A DNA stretch of 64,000 nt from Frateuria defendens (lineage in GTDB: Bacteria; Pseudomonadota; Gammaproteobacteria; Xanthomonadales; Rhodanobacteraceae): positions 1 to 64,000 of the forward strand of contig NZ_LFQR01000005.1 of assembly GCF_001182895.1 (NCBI RefSeq), read 5' to 3'. Positions 19,346-26,948 of this stretch are shown here, one piece after another. A program made the position numbers and the translations under genes. The stretch's first letter is position 1, and each line of letters starts with the position of its first letter. Below the pieces are notes generated by a model. The model was not told where the DNA came from. It saw nothing but the letters and a program-made list of their open reading frames with translations, and did not search any database.

Positions 19346-20169
19346 TCGATCCAGGTGTCGGGGTGGCCGCCCTGGCGGTGCTCGCCGTCCAGCGCGGCGA
19401 TGGCGGCGAGGTCGTCCGCGTCCAGCGCGAAGTCGAACAGGGCGAGGTTCTGGCGGATGCGCGCGGGGTTCTGCGATTTGGGGATCGTGACGAGGCCGAG
19501 CTGCACGTGCCAGCGCAGCACCACCTGCGCCACCGTGCGGCCGTGCTTGGCGGCCAGCCGCTCCAGCACCGGGTCGTGCAGCAGCCCGCCGCGGCCCAGC
19601 GGGCTCCACGACTCGATGGCGATGCCTTTCTGCGCATGCCAGGCGCGCAGCGCGGCCTGGGAGAAATCCGGGTGCAGCTCGACCTGGTTGGCCGCCGGCA
19701 GCACGCCGGTCTCCCGCTCCAGCCGCTCGATGTGCGCGGGCTGGAAGTTGGACACGCCGATGGAGCGCACGCGGCCTTCTTCCTTCAGCCGCACGAAGGC
19801 GCGCCAGCTGTCCACGTAGAGGTCCTTCATCGGCAGCGGCCAGTGGATCAGGTAGAGGTCCACATGGTCGACGCCGAGCCGCTTGGCGCTGGCGTCGAAG
19901 GCGCGCAGCGCGCTGTCGTAGCCGTGGTCGGGGCCGCGCAGCTTGGTGGTGATCACCACGTCTTCGCGCGGCACACCGCTGGCGCGGATACCGCGGCCCA
20001 CGCCGGCCTCGTTGCCGTAGGCGGCGGCCGTGTCGATCAGCCGGTAGCCGGCGCGCAGCGCCTCGGCCACGGCCGGCCCGGCCTCGGCGTCGCTCATCGG
20101 CCAGGTGCCGTAGCCGACCTGCGGCAGCGCGTGGCCGTCGTTGAGGGTCAGGGCGGGGATGCCGGTCAT
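19342..20169 (-). CDS. Aldo-keto reductase, 2,5-diketo-D-gluconate reductase-like
   Basis: NADPH-dependent cytoplasmic reductase with a TIM-barrel fold. 275 residues, normal for AKR5-type proteins. The catalytic tetrad is visible as D46, Y51, K76 and H109 (in LIDTAAAYGNE, ITTKL and LIHWP). The C-terminal NADPH-binding stretch IPKSQNPARIRQN gives preference for the phosphate of NADPH. AAAGGAG lies 6 nt before the ATG. It is coupled to the MFS gene downstream. The family name suggests reduction of a keto sugar acid, which would fit a gluconate-oxidising complex in the same gene train, but AKRs are promiscuous. Confidence 0.9.
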   Translation of the reverse strand: MTGIPALTLNDGHALPQVGYGTWPMSDAEAGPAVAEALRAGYRLIDTAAAYGNEAGVGRGIRASGVPREDVVITTKLRGPDHGYDSALRAFDASAKRLGVDHVDLYLIHWPLPMKDLYVDSWRAFVRLKEEGRVRSIGVSNFQPAHIERLERETGVLPAANQVELHPDFSQAALRAWHAQKGIAIESWSPLGRGGLLHDPVLERLAAKHGRTVAQVVLRWHVQLGLVTIPKSQNPARIRQNLALFDFALDADDLAAIAALDGEHRQGGHPDTWIE

Positions 20170-20180
20170 GCTTGGCTCCT

Positions 20181-20759
20181 TTAAGGCTTGGGATCGAACA
20201 CGGTGAGGCCGGAGGCCTCGTCCACCTTCTTGGCCAGGGTGGCGGGCTCTTCCGTGATAGTGATTTCCAGCGTGGGCGAGACCACCGCGTGGATCAGGTG
20301 GCCGCCGCGCACCTCGCCGTCCGGCCGGCTCACCACGAGGTGGGTGTGCGGCAGTGGCTTGCCGTTGGCGACGCCGATGTCGCCGGTCAGCGACACCACT
20401 TCCACCTGGCCCTCGACCGGGATGATCTTGTAGGCCTTGCGGCCGAGGTCGTACCAGCCCACCTGCACGTCGTGCACCGCGCCGAGGGCGGTGTAGTGCG
20501 CTGCGGTGACGTGGTGCGCCTTGGCGAAGTCGGACAGCGCGGTGTAGACCTCATCGCCGGTGGAGAGGATCAGCAGGTAGGTGCGCCGCCCGCCCACGTC
20601 GCTGAGCAGCTGCGCCTTGGCGTGCGGCGCGCTGCCGTGCGGCACCACCTGCGGCGAGGGGATGTACTGCGCCGGTTCGCCGGCGCGGGCGGCCGGCCCG
20701 GCGGCGAGCAGGCCGGCGCCGAGCAGGGCCGGGGCGGTCAGGCGTGCGAGGGCGTGCAT
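20181..20759 (-). CDS. Exported PPC/DUF296-domain protein
   Basis: 192 residues. A signal peptide (about 1-26, ending ARA) is followed by a PPC/DUF296 domain from about residue 55. Characteristic features are the TALGAVHDVQVGWYD segment, the GDIGVANGKPLPHTHLV stretch with its conserved histidines, and GEVRGGHL. In plants the PPC domain is linked to AT-hook proteins; most bacterial PPC proteins are single-domain and of unknown biochemical role. An exported version beside redox enzymes is unusual. AAGGAG precedes the start at good distance, and the gene lies 11 bp upstream of the reductase. Confidence 0.85.
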   Translation of the reverse strand: MHALARLTAPALLGAGLLAAGPAARAGEPAQYIPSPQVVPHGSAPHAKAQLLSDVGGRRTYLLILSTGDEVYTALSDFAKAHHVTAAHYTALGAVHDVQVGWYDLGRKAYKIIPVEGQVEVVSLTGDIGVANGKPLPHTHLVVSRPDGEVRGGHLIHAVVSPTLEITITEEPATLAKKVDEASGLTVFDPKP

Positions 20760-20799
20760 GCGGGTCTCCTTGGCGCTTGGGGGCGGGCGGCCGCGGCGT

Positions 20800-21099
20800 T
20801 CAGAGCAGCGGGTCCAGCCGGCTCACCAGTTCCAGCTCGCCGTCGATGTGCGGCCCCAGCGCCTCCACCATCGCCTTGAAGTGCGGCGTCTGGACGTGCT
20901 CGTCCAGGGCCGCCTGGCTCACCCAGCGCTCGATGAAGGTGAAGCGGCCGGTCACGTCGAGGTCGGCGTGCGGCGTATAGAACAGGCAACCGGGCTCGGC
21001 GCGCGAGGGCGCGGTGGCGGCGCGCAGGATGCGCGCCACGTCCTCCTCGTGGCCGGGCTTGGCCTGGACGACGGCGACGACGCGGAATTCCTTGGACAT
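20800..21099 (-). CDS. ABM-domain (YgiN-like) monooxygenase-type protein
   Basis: Ninety-nine-residue ferredoxin-like fold of the antibiotic biosynthesis monooxygenase family, usually a homodimer. Family signatures seen: VVAVVQAKPGHEEDV at the first strand/helix, EPGCLFYTPHAD, and FTFIERWVSQAALDEHVQTPHF. Members include quinol monooxygenases and heme-degrading enzymes; the substrate is unknown. AGGAG precedes the ATG. Gaps of 40 bp on both sides are consistent with one operon. Confidence 0.85.
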   Translation of the reverse strand: MSKEFRVVAVVQAKPGHEEDVARILRAATAPSRAEPGCLFYTPHADLDVTGRFTFIERWVSQAALDEHVQTPHFKAMVEALGPHIDGELELVSRLDPLL

Positions 21100-21139
21100 G
21101 CGATGACTCCTGGTGCGGATCGAAAAGATGCCGGGGCGC

Positions 21140-22309
21140 TCAGCGCGCCGCCTGCGCGGGCGCCACCTCGGGCGCCGGGTCGAGCGCGGCGCGCAGCAGC
21201 AGGTACGGCGGCCGGCGCAGGTTCTTGCCTTCGTTGAAGCCGGCCAGCCGCTCCCACTGGCCGGCCACCACGTAGACGTACTTGCCGGTGGCGTAGATGC
21301 CGTCGGGCCAGACGATGCGCGGGTCGCGCGCCACCACGTCGAAATGGCCGTCCGGCCAGCGGCGCAGGATGGCGTCGTGCTCGCCGTTGGTGGTGTACAG
21401 GCGCCCCTGCGGGTCGGTGGCCATGCCGTCGGCGAAGCCCTTCTCGCCCTCGTCGCGCACGGCCGCTTCCAGCGTCTGCTCGCTGGCGTCGAAGTTCGCC
21501 AGCACGTCGGTGGGGATGCTGTAGAGGCGGCGGCTGGTGAGCGGGGCGAAATAGAGCGTCTTGGAGTCCGCGCTCAGGGTGATCGCGTCGGCGCCGCCGA
21601 TCGGGAAAGTCGGGTGTTTGGGGTCGTAGCGCAGCGGCTTGCCGTCGAGGATGGCGAGAAAGCCCTGCACCGGCGCGGTGGAGACGTGGCCTGCCAGCAC
21701 GCGCCGCTGGCGCCCGCTGGCGAGGTCCACCACCACCAGCGCGGGCGTGGTGCCGAAGGAGGAATCGGTGACGTAGGCGGTGCCCTTGGCGCCGTGGGTC
21801 AGGTCCACGCGCAGGTCGTTCATGTGGCTGTCCTGCAACAGCGCCGGCGCGTGCAGCACCACGCTGGCGAGCTGCCGGCGCGAGGCCGGGTCGTAGCCCA
21901 CCACCTTGGCCGCGCCGTCCGGGATGCCGGCGATGCCGGCGCGCTTGCCGTCGTCGATCAGCCACAGGTTGCCGCGGGTGTCCGAGGTCATGCCGTGCAC
22001 GGAGACGAGGCGGTCGCGGTCGGGCCGGTCGGAGGCCAGGCTGGTGGCCGCGTCCGGGAACGGCACGCGCTTGCCGTCCACCAGCTCGGCCAGGGTGGCG
22101 TCCTTGTGGTCCTGCGCGTGGCGCGGGAAGCCGACGAAGATGCGCCCGTTCGGCAGCACCACGATGCCCGAGGGGCCCGGGTCGCCGAAGCGCGCCACCA
22201 CCTCCAGCGAGCCGGCGGGGACGGCGGCGGGGTCGGACACCTCCTCCTGCGCCCAGGCCAGGCACGGCAGCAGCGCGATCACGGACAGGCCCAGCAGGCG
22301 ACGCAGCAT
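21140..22309 (-). CDS. Exported major royal jelly protein/L-dopachrome tautomerase-like propeller
   Basis: Periplasmic beta-propeller of the MRJP/Yellow family, distantly related to SMP-30 gluconolactonases. 389 residues from the ATG at 22309, chosen because AAGGAGAG lies 6 nt before it. An upstream ATG at 22333 overlaps the repressor stop but has no ribosome site. A signal peptide ends near AWAQ. Propeller motifs include DSHMNDLRVD, GTAYVTDSSFG and DGMATDPQGRLY. Bacterial members may be lactonases or simply ligand binders. In this setting it could open a lactone produced by the FAD dehydrogenase; this is inference. Confidence 0.85.
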   Translation of the reverse strand: MLRRLLGLSVIALLPCLAWAQEEVSDPAAVPAGSLEVVARFGDPGPSGIVVLPNGRIFVGFPRHAQDHKDATLAELVDGKRVPFPDAATSLASDRPDRDRLVSVHGMTSDTRGNLWLIDDGKRAGIAGIPDGAAKVVGYDPASRRQLASVVLHAPALLQDSHMNDLRVDLTHGAKGTAYVTDSSFGTTPALVVVDLASGRQRRVLAGHVSTAPVQGFLAILDGKPLRYDPKHPTFPIGGADAITLSADSKTLYFAPLTSRRLYSIPTDVLANFDASEQTLEAAVRDEGEKGFADGMATDPQGRLYTTNGEHDAILRRWPDGHFDVVARDPRIVWPDGIYATGKYVYVVAGQWERLAGFNEGKNLRRPPYLLLRAALDPAPEVAPAQAAR

Positions 22310-22329
22310 CGTTCTCTCCTTGGTGTGAT

Positions 22330-23409
22330 TCATGCGCCGGCGCCCGGGCCGGCCGTGGTGGCGCGCTCGACGATGCGAAAGCCGGTGTCCAGGCGCGTCG
22401 CGGCCGGCGCGCCGCCGGCCAGGCGTTCGAGCAGCAGCGCGGCGGCGCGCTGGCCCATGCCGTACTGGTCCACCGCCACCGAGGAGATCGACGGGTGCAT
22501 GGCGGCGGCGATCTCCAGGTCGTTGAAGCCCATCACCGCCAGCTGCGCGGGCAGGCGCAGGCCGCGCCGCTGCGCCTCGAGCACCGCGCCGGCGGCGAGG
22601 TCGTCGTTGGCGAAGAACACCGCCTCGACCTGCGGGTGGCGTTGCAGCAGCTCGGCCAGCAGCCGCCCGCCCAGCGCCATCGAGAAAGGTTCCTCGCTGC
22701 GCAGTGCGTAGTGCTCCGGCAGGCCGCGCGCGGCCAGCTCGGCACGGAAGCCCTGCAGGCGCCGCGTGCTGCGGTGGTCGTGCGAGGCCTGCGTGCCGGC
22801 GTAGGCGATGTGGCGGCAGCCGCGGTCGGCGAAGTACGCGGCCACCGCGGCGCCCACGGCGGGGTGGGAGAAGCCCACGTTCATGTCGAGCGGCGCCTCG
22901 GCCAGGTCCATGAACTCCACCACCGGCAGGCCGGCGGCCACCGCCTGCTGCAAGCGCAGGCGCGTGGGCGGCGCGTGATCCACGCCGGCCAGCAGCAGGC
23001 CGGCCGGGAACCAGCCGAGCAGGGTCGAGACCAGCTTGGCCTCGGTGGCTTCCAGGTAATCGGTGGTGCCGAGCAGCACCTCGTAGCCGTGGCGGTCCAG
23101 CTCGTCGTGCACGCCGCGCAGGAACGGCACGTACACCGCGTGCGCCAGGGTCGGGATCAGCACCGGCACCACCCGGCTGGCGCCGGAGGCCAGGCCGCTG
23201 GCGACCTGGTTGGCAACGTAGCCCAGCGCCTCCACCGCCTCCAGCACGCGCGCGCGCAGCGCCGGCGAGACCTTGCCCGGCTCGCGCAGCGCGCGCGAGG
23301 CGGTGATCTGGCCCACGCCCGCGCGGTCGGCCACGTCCTTCAGCGTGGCGCGCTTGCCCTGCGCGTGGGCGGCCCGCGCGCGGCGCGGCTTGAACAGCTC
23401 TTCCGTCAT
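22330..23409 (-). CDS. LacI-family repressor, GntR (gluconate)-like
   Basis: Sugar-acid-responsive transcriptional repressor. 359 residues. An N-terminal helix-turn-helix lies at about 20-45 (TLKDVADRAGVGQITASRAL) with the hinge helix near residue 70. The periplasmic-binding-like sensor domain has VGFSHPAVG, GCRHIAYAG and VFFANDDLAAGAVLEAQRRG, stretches characteristic of the E. coli GntR branch. The ATG at 23409 overlaps the stop of the MFS gene as ATGA. Its probable operator is the palindrome at 24684-24697 in front of that MFS gene, so it would be autoregulated as the second gene of the operon. Confidence 0.88.
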   Translation of the reverse strand: MTEELFKPRRARAAHAQGKRATLKDVADRAGVGQITASRALREPGKVSPALRARVLEAVEALGYVANQVASGLASGASRVVPVLIPTLAHAVYVPFLRGVHDELDRHGYEVLLGTTDYLEATEAKLVSTLLGWFPAGLLLAGVDHAPPTRLRLQQAVAAGLPVVEFMDLAEAPLDMNVGFSHPAVGAAVAAYFADRGCRHIAYAGTQASHDHRSTRRLQGFRAELAARGLPEHYALRSEEPFSMALGGRLLAELLQRHPQVEAVFFANDDLAAGAVLEAQRRGLRLPAQLAVMGFNDLEIAAAMHPSISSVAVDQYGMGQRAAALLLERLAGGAPAATRLDTGFRIVERATTAGPGAGA

Positions 23410-24650
23410 GCCGCCTCCGCCGCCGCGGCCGGCAGGCGCCGGAACTCGGTGGCGTAGAGCGCCAGCGCCGCGAGGCCGCACAGCGCTCCCAGCACCGCCA
23501 GCCCGGTCCAGCCGAACGCCGTGTACACCGCCGCGGCCAGCACCGAGCCGCCCGCGCCGCAGACGAACACCGAGGTCATGAACAGGCCGTTGAAGCGCCC
23601 GCGCAGCTCCGGTGCCAGCATGTAGATGCTGCGCAGGCTGAGCACCTGGCACACCTGCACGGCGGCATCGAGCAACAACGCGGCGAGCACCAGCCACGCC
23701 AGCGAGTGCGCATGCCCGGCCCAGCCGGCGAGGACGAAGGCGAGCACCGCGGCGGCCAGCGCCGCGCCGGTGGCCGGCCTGGTGAGGCCGCGGTCCGCCA
23801 GCCGCCCGGCCAGCGGCGCCGACAGCGCGCCGGCCGCGCCCGCCAGCGCGAACACCGCGATGGCCGGCTGGCCGAAGCCGAAGGCCTGCGCCAGCAGCAG
23901 CGGCGAGCCGGTCCAGAACACGTTGAAGGCGGCGAACATCATGCCCTGGTAGAACGCTCGCCGCCGCAACAGCGGCGTGCGCAGGTAGAGGCGCGGCATG
24001 GAGGCGACGATGCGCCGGTACGGCGTGCGCTCGCCGCCCGGGTGGCGCGGCGGCAGCGCCTTCGCCAGCACCACGATCAGCGCCAGCATCAGCGCGGCGG
24101 TGACGAAGAACACCGCGCGCCAGCCGAACGCCGCGGCCACCGCGCTGGCGAACGGCCGCGCCAGCATCACCCCGGCCAGCAGGCCGCCCATCACGTTGCC
24201 GACCACGCGGCCGCGGCTGGCGTCCGGCGCCAGTTGCGAGGCGAACGGCACCAGGATCTGCGTGGCCGCCGCGCACACGCCGACCACGAAGGTGGCGGCC
24301 AGGAAGCCCGCCGCGGAGGTCGCCACGCCTACCCCCAGCAGGCCCAGCACCACGCCGCCGAACAGCCACAGCACCAGGCGCCGGTTCTCCACCTCGTCGG
24401 CCAGCGGCACCAGCAGCAGCAGGCCGGCGCCGTAGCCGAGCTGGGTCAGCGCCACCACCAGCCCGGCCAGGCCGGCGTGCAGCCCGAGCGCGGGCGCGAT
24501 CAGGGCGATCAGCGGCTGGGCGTAGTAGATGTTGGCGACCGAGAGGCCGCAGGCGGCGGCGAACACCGCCGTCAGCCCCGCCGACAACGGCGCGGACGAG
24601 CCGGCGGGCGACCGGGGCAGGACGGTCGGGGATGCGTTCGGAGGGATCAT
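23406..24650 (-). CDS. MFS transporter at the head of the sugar-acid gene train
   Basis: Major facilitator of the DHA1-like branch, 414 residues from the ATG at 24650, about 12 transmembrane helices (first near residue 25, with SVANIYYAQPLIALIAPAL). An in-frame ATG at 24698 would add 16 residues, but it lies inside the operator and upstream of the expected transcription start, so it is rejected. No clear ribosome site precedes 24650. The loop LADEVENRRLVL matches motif A. It is coupled by ATGA overlap to the repressor gene and is probably its main target. The substrate is likely the inducer of that repressor. Confidence 0.85.
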   Translation of the reverse strand: MIPPNASPTVLPRSPAGSSAPLSAGLTAVFAAACGLSVANIYYAQPLIALIAPALGLHAGLAGLVVALTQLGYGAGLLLLVPLADEVENRRLVLWLFGGVVLGLLGVGVATSAAGFLAATFVVGVCAAATQILVPFASQLAPDASRGRVVGNVMGGLLAGVMLARPFASAVAAAFGWRAVFFVTAALMLALIVVLAKALPPRHPGGERTPYRRIVASMPRLYLRTPLLRRRAFYQGMMFAAFNVFWTGSPLLLAQAFGFGQPAIAVFALAGAAGALSAPLAGRLADRGLTRPATGAALAAAVLAFVLAGWAGHAHSLAWLVLAALLLDAAVQVCQVLSLRSIYMLAPELRGRFNGLFMTSVFVCGAGGSVLAAAVYTAFGWTGLAVLGALCGLAALALYATEFRRLPAAAAEAA

Positions 24651-24683
24651 CGGCGGGGAAAGGGATAAAACGTCGCACCGCTT

Positions 24684-24697
24684 TGGTAGCGCTACCA
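24684..24697. promoter_or_regulatory. LacI-family operator palindrome
   Basis: Perfect 14-bp palindrome TGGTAGCGCTACCA with the central CG expected for LacI-family proteins. It overlaps the putative -10 box of the leftward promoter, so binding would block initiation. The LacI/GntR-like gene at 22330-23409 is the obvious candidate to bind it. Confidence 0.8.
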
Positions 24698-24723
24698 TAC
24701 ATGCTGCAGCGCAACGACTTCAA
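24694..24723 (-). promoter_or_regulatory. Promoter of the MFS-repressor gene train
   Basis: On the minus strand: -35 TTGAAG (24718-24723), 18-bp spacer, -10 TATGGT (24694-24699), four of six each. Transcription would begin near 24687, inside the operator, and give a leader of about 37 nt to the ATG at 24650. Confidence 0.5.
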
Positions 24724-24782
24724 CGCGCAGGAGTCTGCGATGACCGTCACGTTCCCCCGCCGCACGGCCCGCCGCGCCCGGC

Positions 24783-25700
24783 TCAGAGATTGCCCGCGAT
24801 CTGCACCAGCCGTTCCAGGAAGGCCGCCGCAATGCGGCCCTGCGGGTCGTCGTCGCGGCGCTGGCGGTAGGCCACCGCGATCTCCCAGCACGGCTCCTCC
24901 GCCTCGCGCAGTTCGGCGATGGCGATGGGCTTCAGGCGCTTGTCCTCGCGCCGCGCCCGCGCCACCGACTCGGGCACCAGGGCGATGCCCAGGCCCTGCG
25001 CGGCCAGCTCGGTGAGCCAGCTCATGTCGTTGACCTCGAAGCCGATGCGCCGCTGCAGGCCGGCCGCGGCGAAGCTCTGGTCGACCAGCCGGCGCATGCC
25101 CCAGTCGGCCTTGAGGTCCACGAACACCTCGCCGGCCAGCGCGGCCAGCGGCAGTTCGCGGGCGCCGGCCAGGGAGTGCTTGGGCGCGCACACCGCCACC
25201 AGCCCCTCGCACACCAGCAGGCGCGAGGCCAGCTCCGGCACCGGCGCGTCGCCGGGCTGGGTGAAGGCGACATCCAGGCGGCCTTCGCGCACCTCGTCCA
25301 GCAGCGGCGCGGCGCCGTCGAAGGAAAGCTCGATGTCGATGCCGCCGAAGGCCTCGCGGAAACGGCCCAGCGAAGCCGGCAGGTCGATGAACGGCGCCAG
25401 CCCCTGGATCGCGCCGATGCGCAGGCGCCCGCGCGCCAGCCCGTGCACCTGGGTCACCGCCAGCCGCGCGCCGCGCGCGGCCTCCAGCACCCGGTGCGCC
25501 TCGTCCAGCAGCACGCTGCCGGCGGCGGTGAGCGCCACGCTGCGCGTGGTGCGCACGAACAGCGGGCCGCCCAGCTCGCCCTCCAGGCTGCGGATGGCCT
25601 GCGACAGGCCCGACTGCACCACGTTGAGCCGTTGCGCGGCGCGGGTGAAGTGGCGCTCCTCGGCCACCGCCACGAAATATTCCAGTTGCTTCAGGTCCAT
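24783..25700 (-). CDS. LysR-family transcriptional regulator
   Basis: 305 residues. The N-terminal winged helix (about 1-60: LKQLEYFVAVAEERHFTRAA, then QSGLSQAIRSLE) is followed by a linker helix and a LysR substrate-binding domain from about 90. The gene is divergent from the aldo-keto reductase gene at 25853 with 152 bp between them, the usual arrangement for a LysR protein controlling its neighbour and itself. The dyad at 25726-25741 is a likely binding site. The inducer is unknown. Confidence 0.9.
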   Translation of the reverse strand: MDLKQLEYFVAVAEERHFTRAAQRLNVVQSGLSQAIRSLEGELGGPLFVRTTRSVALTAAGSVLLDEAHRVLEAARGARLAVTQVHGLARGRLRIGAIQGLAPFIDLPASLGRFREAFGGIDIELSFDGAAPLLDEVREGRLDVAFTQPGDAPVPELASRLLVCEGLVAVCAPKHSLAGARELPLAALAGEVFVDLKADWGMRRLVDQSFAAAGLQRRIGFEVNDMSWLTELAAQGLGIALVPESVARARREDKRLKPIAIAELREAEEPCWEIAVAYRQRRDDDPQGRIAAAFLERLVQIAGNL

Positions 25701-25725
25701 GCGTTCCCGGCCCGCCGATTGATCT

Positions 25726-25741
25726 TATTGAATGCTCAATA
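25726..25741. promoter_or_regulatory. LysR-type binding dyad between lysR and the aldo-keto reductase gene
   Basis: TATTGA-ATGC-TCAATA is a perfect interrupted palindrome in a short AT-rich stretch (to about 25775) that contrasts with the GC-rich surroundings. It includes a T-N11-A-type core, as expected for LysR regulators. Confidence 0.6.
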
Positions 25742-25852
25742 CCATCACAATTTTCCATTTTACGTATCAATGGACGGGGCTTACCGTGAAAGCGGTGCGG
25801 GACGGCCGACCGGCCCGCAATGCTCACGACACAGGCTTTGAAGGAGTCGACG

Positions 25853-26842
25853 TTGGAACAGATCGAATGGGGTAACAGCGGCATCACGAGTTCGCGCATC
25901 GGCCTGGGCACCTGGGCCATCGGCGGCTGGATGTGGGGCGGCACCGACGAGGCGGCATCCATCGCCACCATCCACGCCGCGCTGGAGCGCGGCATCAGCT
26001 TGATCGACACCGCGCCGGCCTACGGCCAGGGCCGCTCGGAGGAGATCGTGGGCAAGGCGCTGGCCCAGGGCGGCCGCCGCGCGCAGGCGCAGATCGCCAC
26101 CAAGGCCGGCCTCACCTTCCGCGACGGACCGGACAAGCCGCCCTTCCGCGACTCCAGCCCCGCGCGCCTGCGCCAGGAGGTGGAGGATTCGCTGCGCCGC
26201 CTGCAAACCGACGTGATCGACCTCTACCAGATCCACTGGCCCGACCCGCGCACGCCACTGGAGGACACCGCCCGCGCGCTGGAAGACCTGCATCGCGCCG
26301 GCAAGATCCGCGCGATCGGCGTCAGCAACTTCTCGCCCGAGCAGATGGACACCTTCCGCGGCGCCGCCCCGCTGGTGGCCGCGCAGCCGCCCTACAACCT
26401 GTTCGAACGCGAGATCGAGGCCGACGTGCTGCCCTACGCGAAGCAGCACGATCTGGTGCTGCTGTGCTATGGCGCGCTGTGCCGCGGCCTGCTCTCCGGC
26501 CGCATCCGCGCCGACACCGTCTTCGAGGGCGACGACCTGCGCAAGCTGGACCCCAAGTTCCAGCCCGAACACCTGCCGCACTACCTTGCCGCGGTGGAGG
26601 AACTGGCGACGCTGGCCCGGCAACGCTACGGCAAGAGCGTGCTGGCGCTGGCCGTGCGCTGGGTGCTGGCGCAGGGCCCGACCATCGCGCTGTGGGGCGC
26701 GCGCCGCCCGGACCAGCTCGACGCCGTGGACGGCGTGGACGGCTGGCAGCTCGACGCGGCGGCGCTGGCCGAGATCGACGCCATCCTCGCCCGCCACGTG
26801 CCCGAACCGGTGTCGCCGGCGTTCATGGCGCCGCCGCTCTAA
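25853..26842 (+). CDS. Aldo-keto reductase (AKR, YajO/IolS-like), TTG start
   Basis: NAD(P)H-dependent oxidoreductase, 329 residues from TTG at 25853. The TTG is preferred because AAGGAG ends 6 nt before it and the protein then begins at the family N-terminus (EQIEWGNSG). An ATG at 25820 would add 11 residues and has no ribosome site. The catalytic tetrad appears in LIDTAPAYGQG (Asp, Tyr), IATKAG (Lys) and QIHWPD (His). The C-terminus LWGARRPDQL forms the cofactor loop. It is divergent from and probably controlled by the LysR gene. Confidence 0.87.
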   Translation: MEQIEWGNSGITSSRIGLGTWAIGGWMWGGTDEAASIATIHAALERGISLIDTAPAYGQGRSEEIVGKALAQGGRRAQAQIATKAGLTFRDGPDKPPFRDSSPARLRQEVEDSLRRLQTDVIDLYQIHWPDPRTPLEDTARALEDLHRAGKIRAIGVSNFSPEQMDTFRGAAPLVAAQPPYNLFEREIEADVLPYAKQHDLVLLCYGALCRGLLSGRIRADTVFEGDDLRKLDPKFQPEHLPHYLAAVEELATLARQRYGKSVLALAVRWVLAQGPTIALWGARRPDQLDAVDGVDGWQLDAAALAEIDAILARHVPEPVSPAFMAPPL

Positions 26843-26857
26843 GGCGCGCGTCGGACT

Positions 26858-26893
26858 CGTTCGCTACGGACGTCCAGACGTCCGTAGCGAACG
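26858..26893. terminator. Very long perfect hairpin between two aldo-keto reductase genes
   Basis: Seventeen-base arms (core GTTCGCTACGGACGTC) separated by only 2 nt, starting 15 bp after the TAA of the first gene. There is no T-run, so it may act as an attenuator, RNA processing site or repeat. It is followed at 26898-26935 by a fragment of the ATTCCCGA-type repeat. Confidence 0.55.
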
Positions 26894-26948
26894 CCCCTAT
26901 TCCCGCCCCACCATTCCCGACTCCCGGCCCCAACAAGGATCCCCCGCC

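Noticed and set aside
24698-24700. ATG at 24698 as start of the MFS gene
   Set aside because: It lies inside the operator and upstream of the expected transcription start.
22330-26010. Single minus-strand frame of 1226 codons
   Set aside because: Only the 359 codons from 23409 encode a LacI-family protein. The upstream part is a shadow of the MFS and LysR genes in other frames.
26868-26883. A 16-bp word shared with 53023-53038 (GGACGTCCAGACGTCC)
   Set aside because: The second copy lies in frame inside the dehydratase gene (DGRLDVHAA). About one chance 16-mer pair is expected in 64 kb, more for palindromes, so it is not taken as a shared site.
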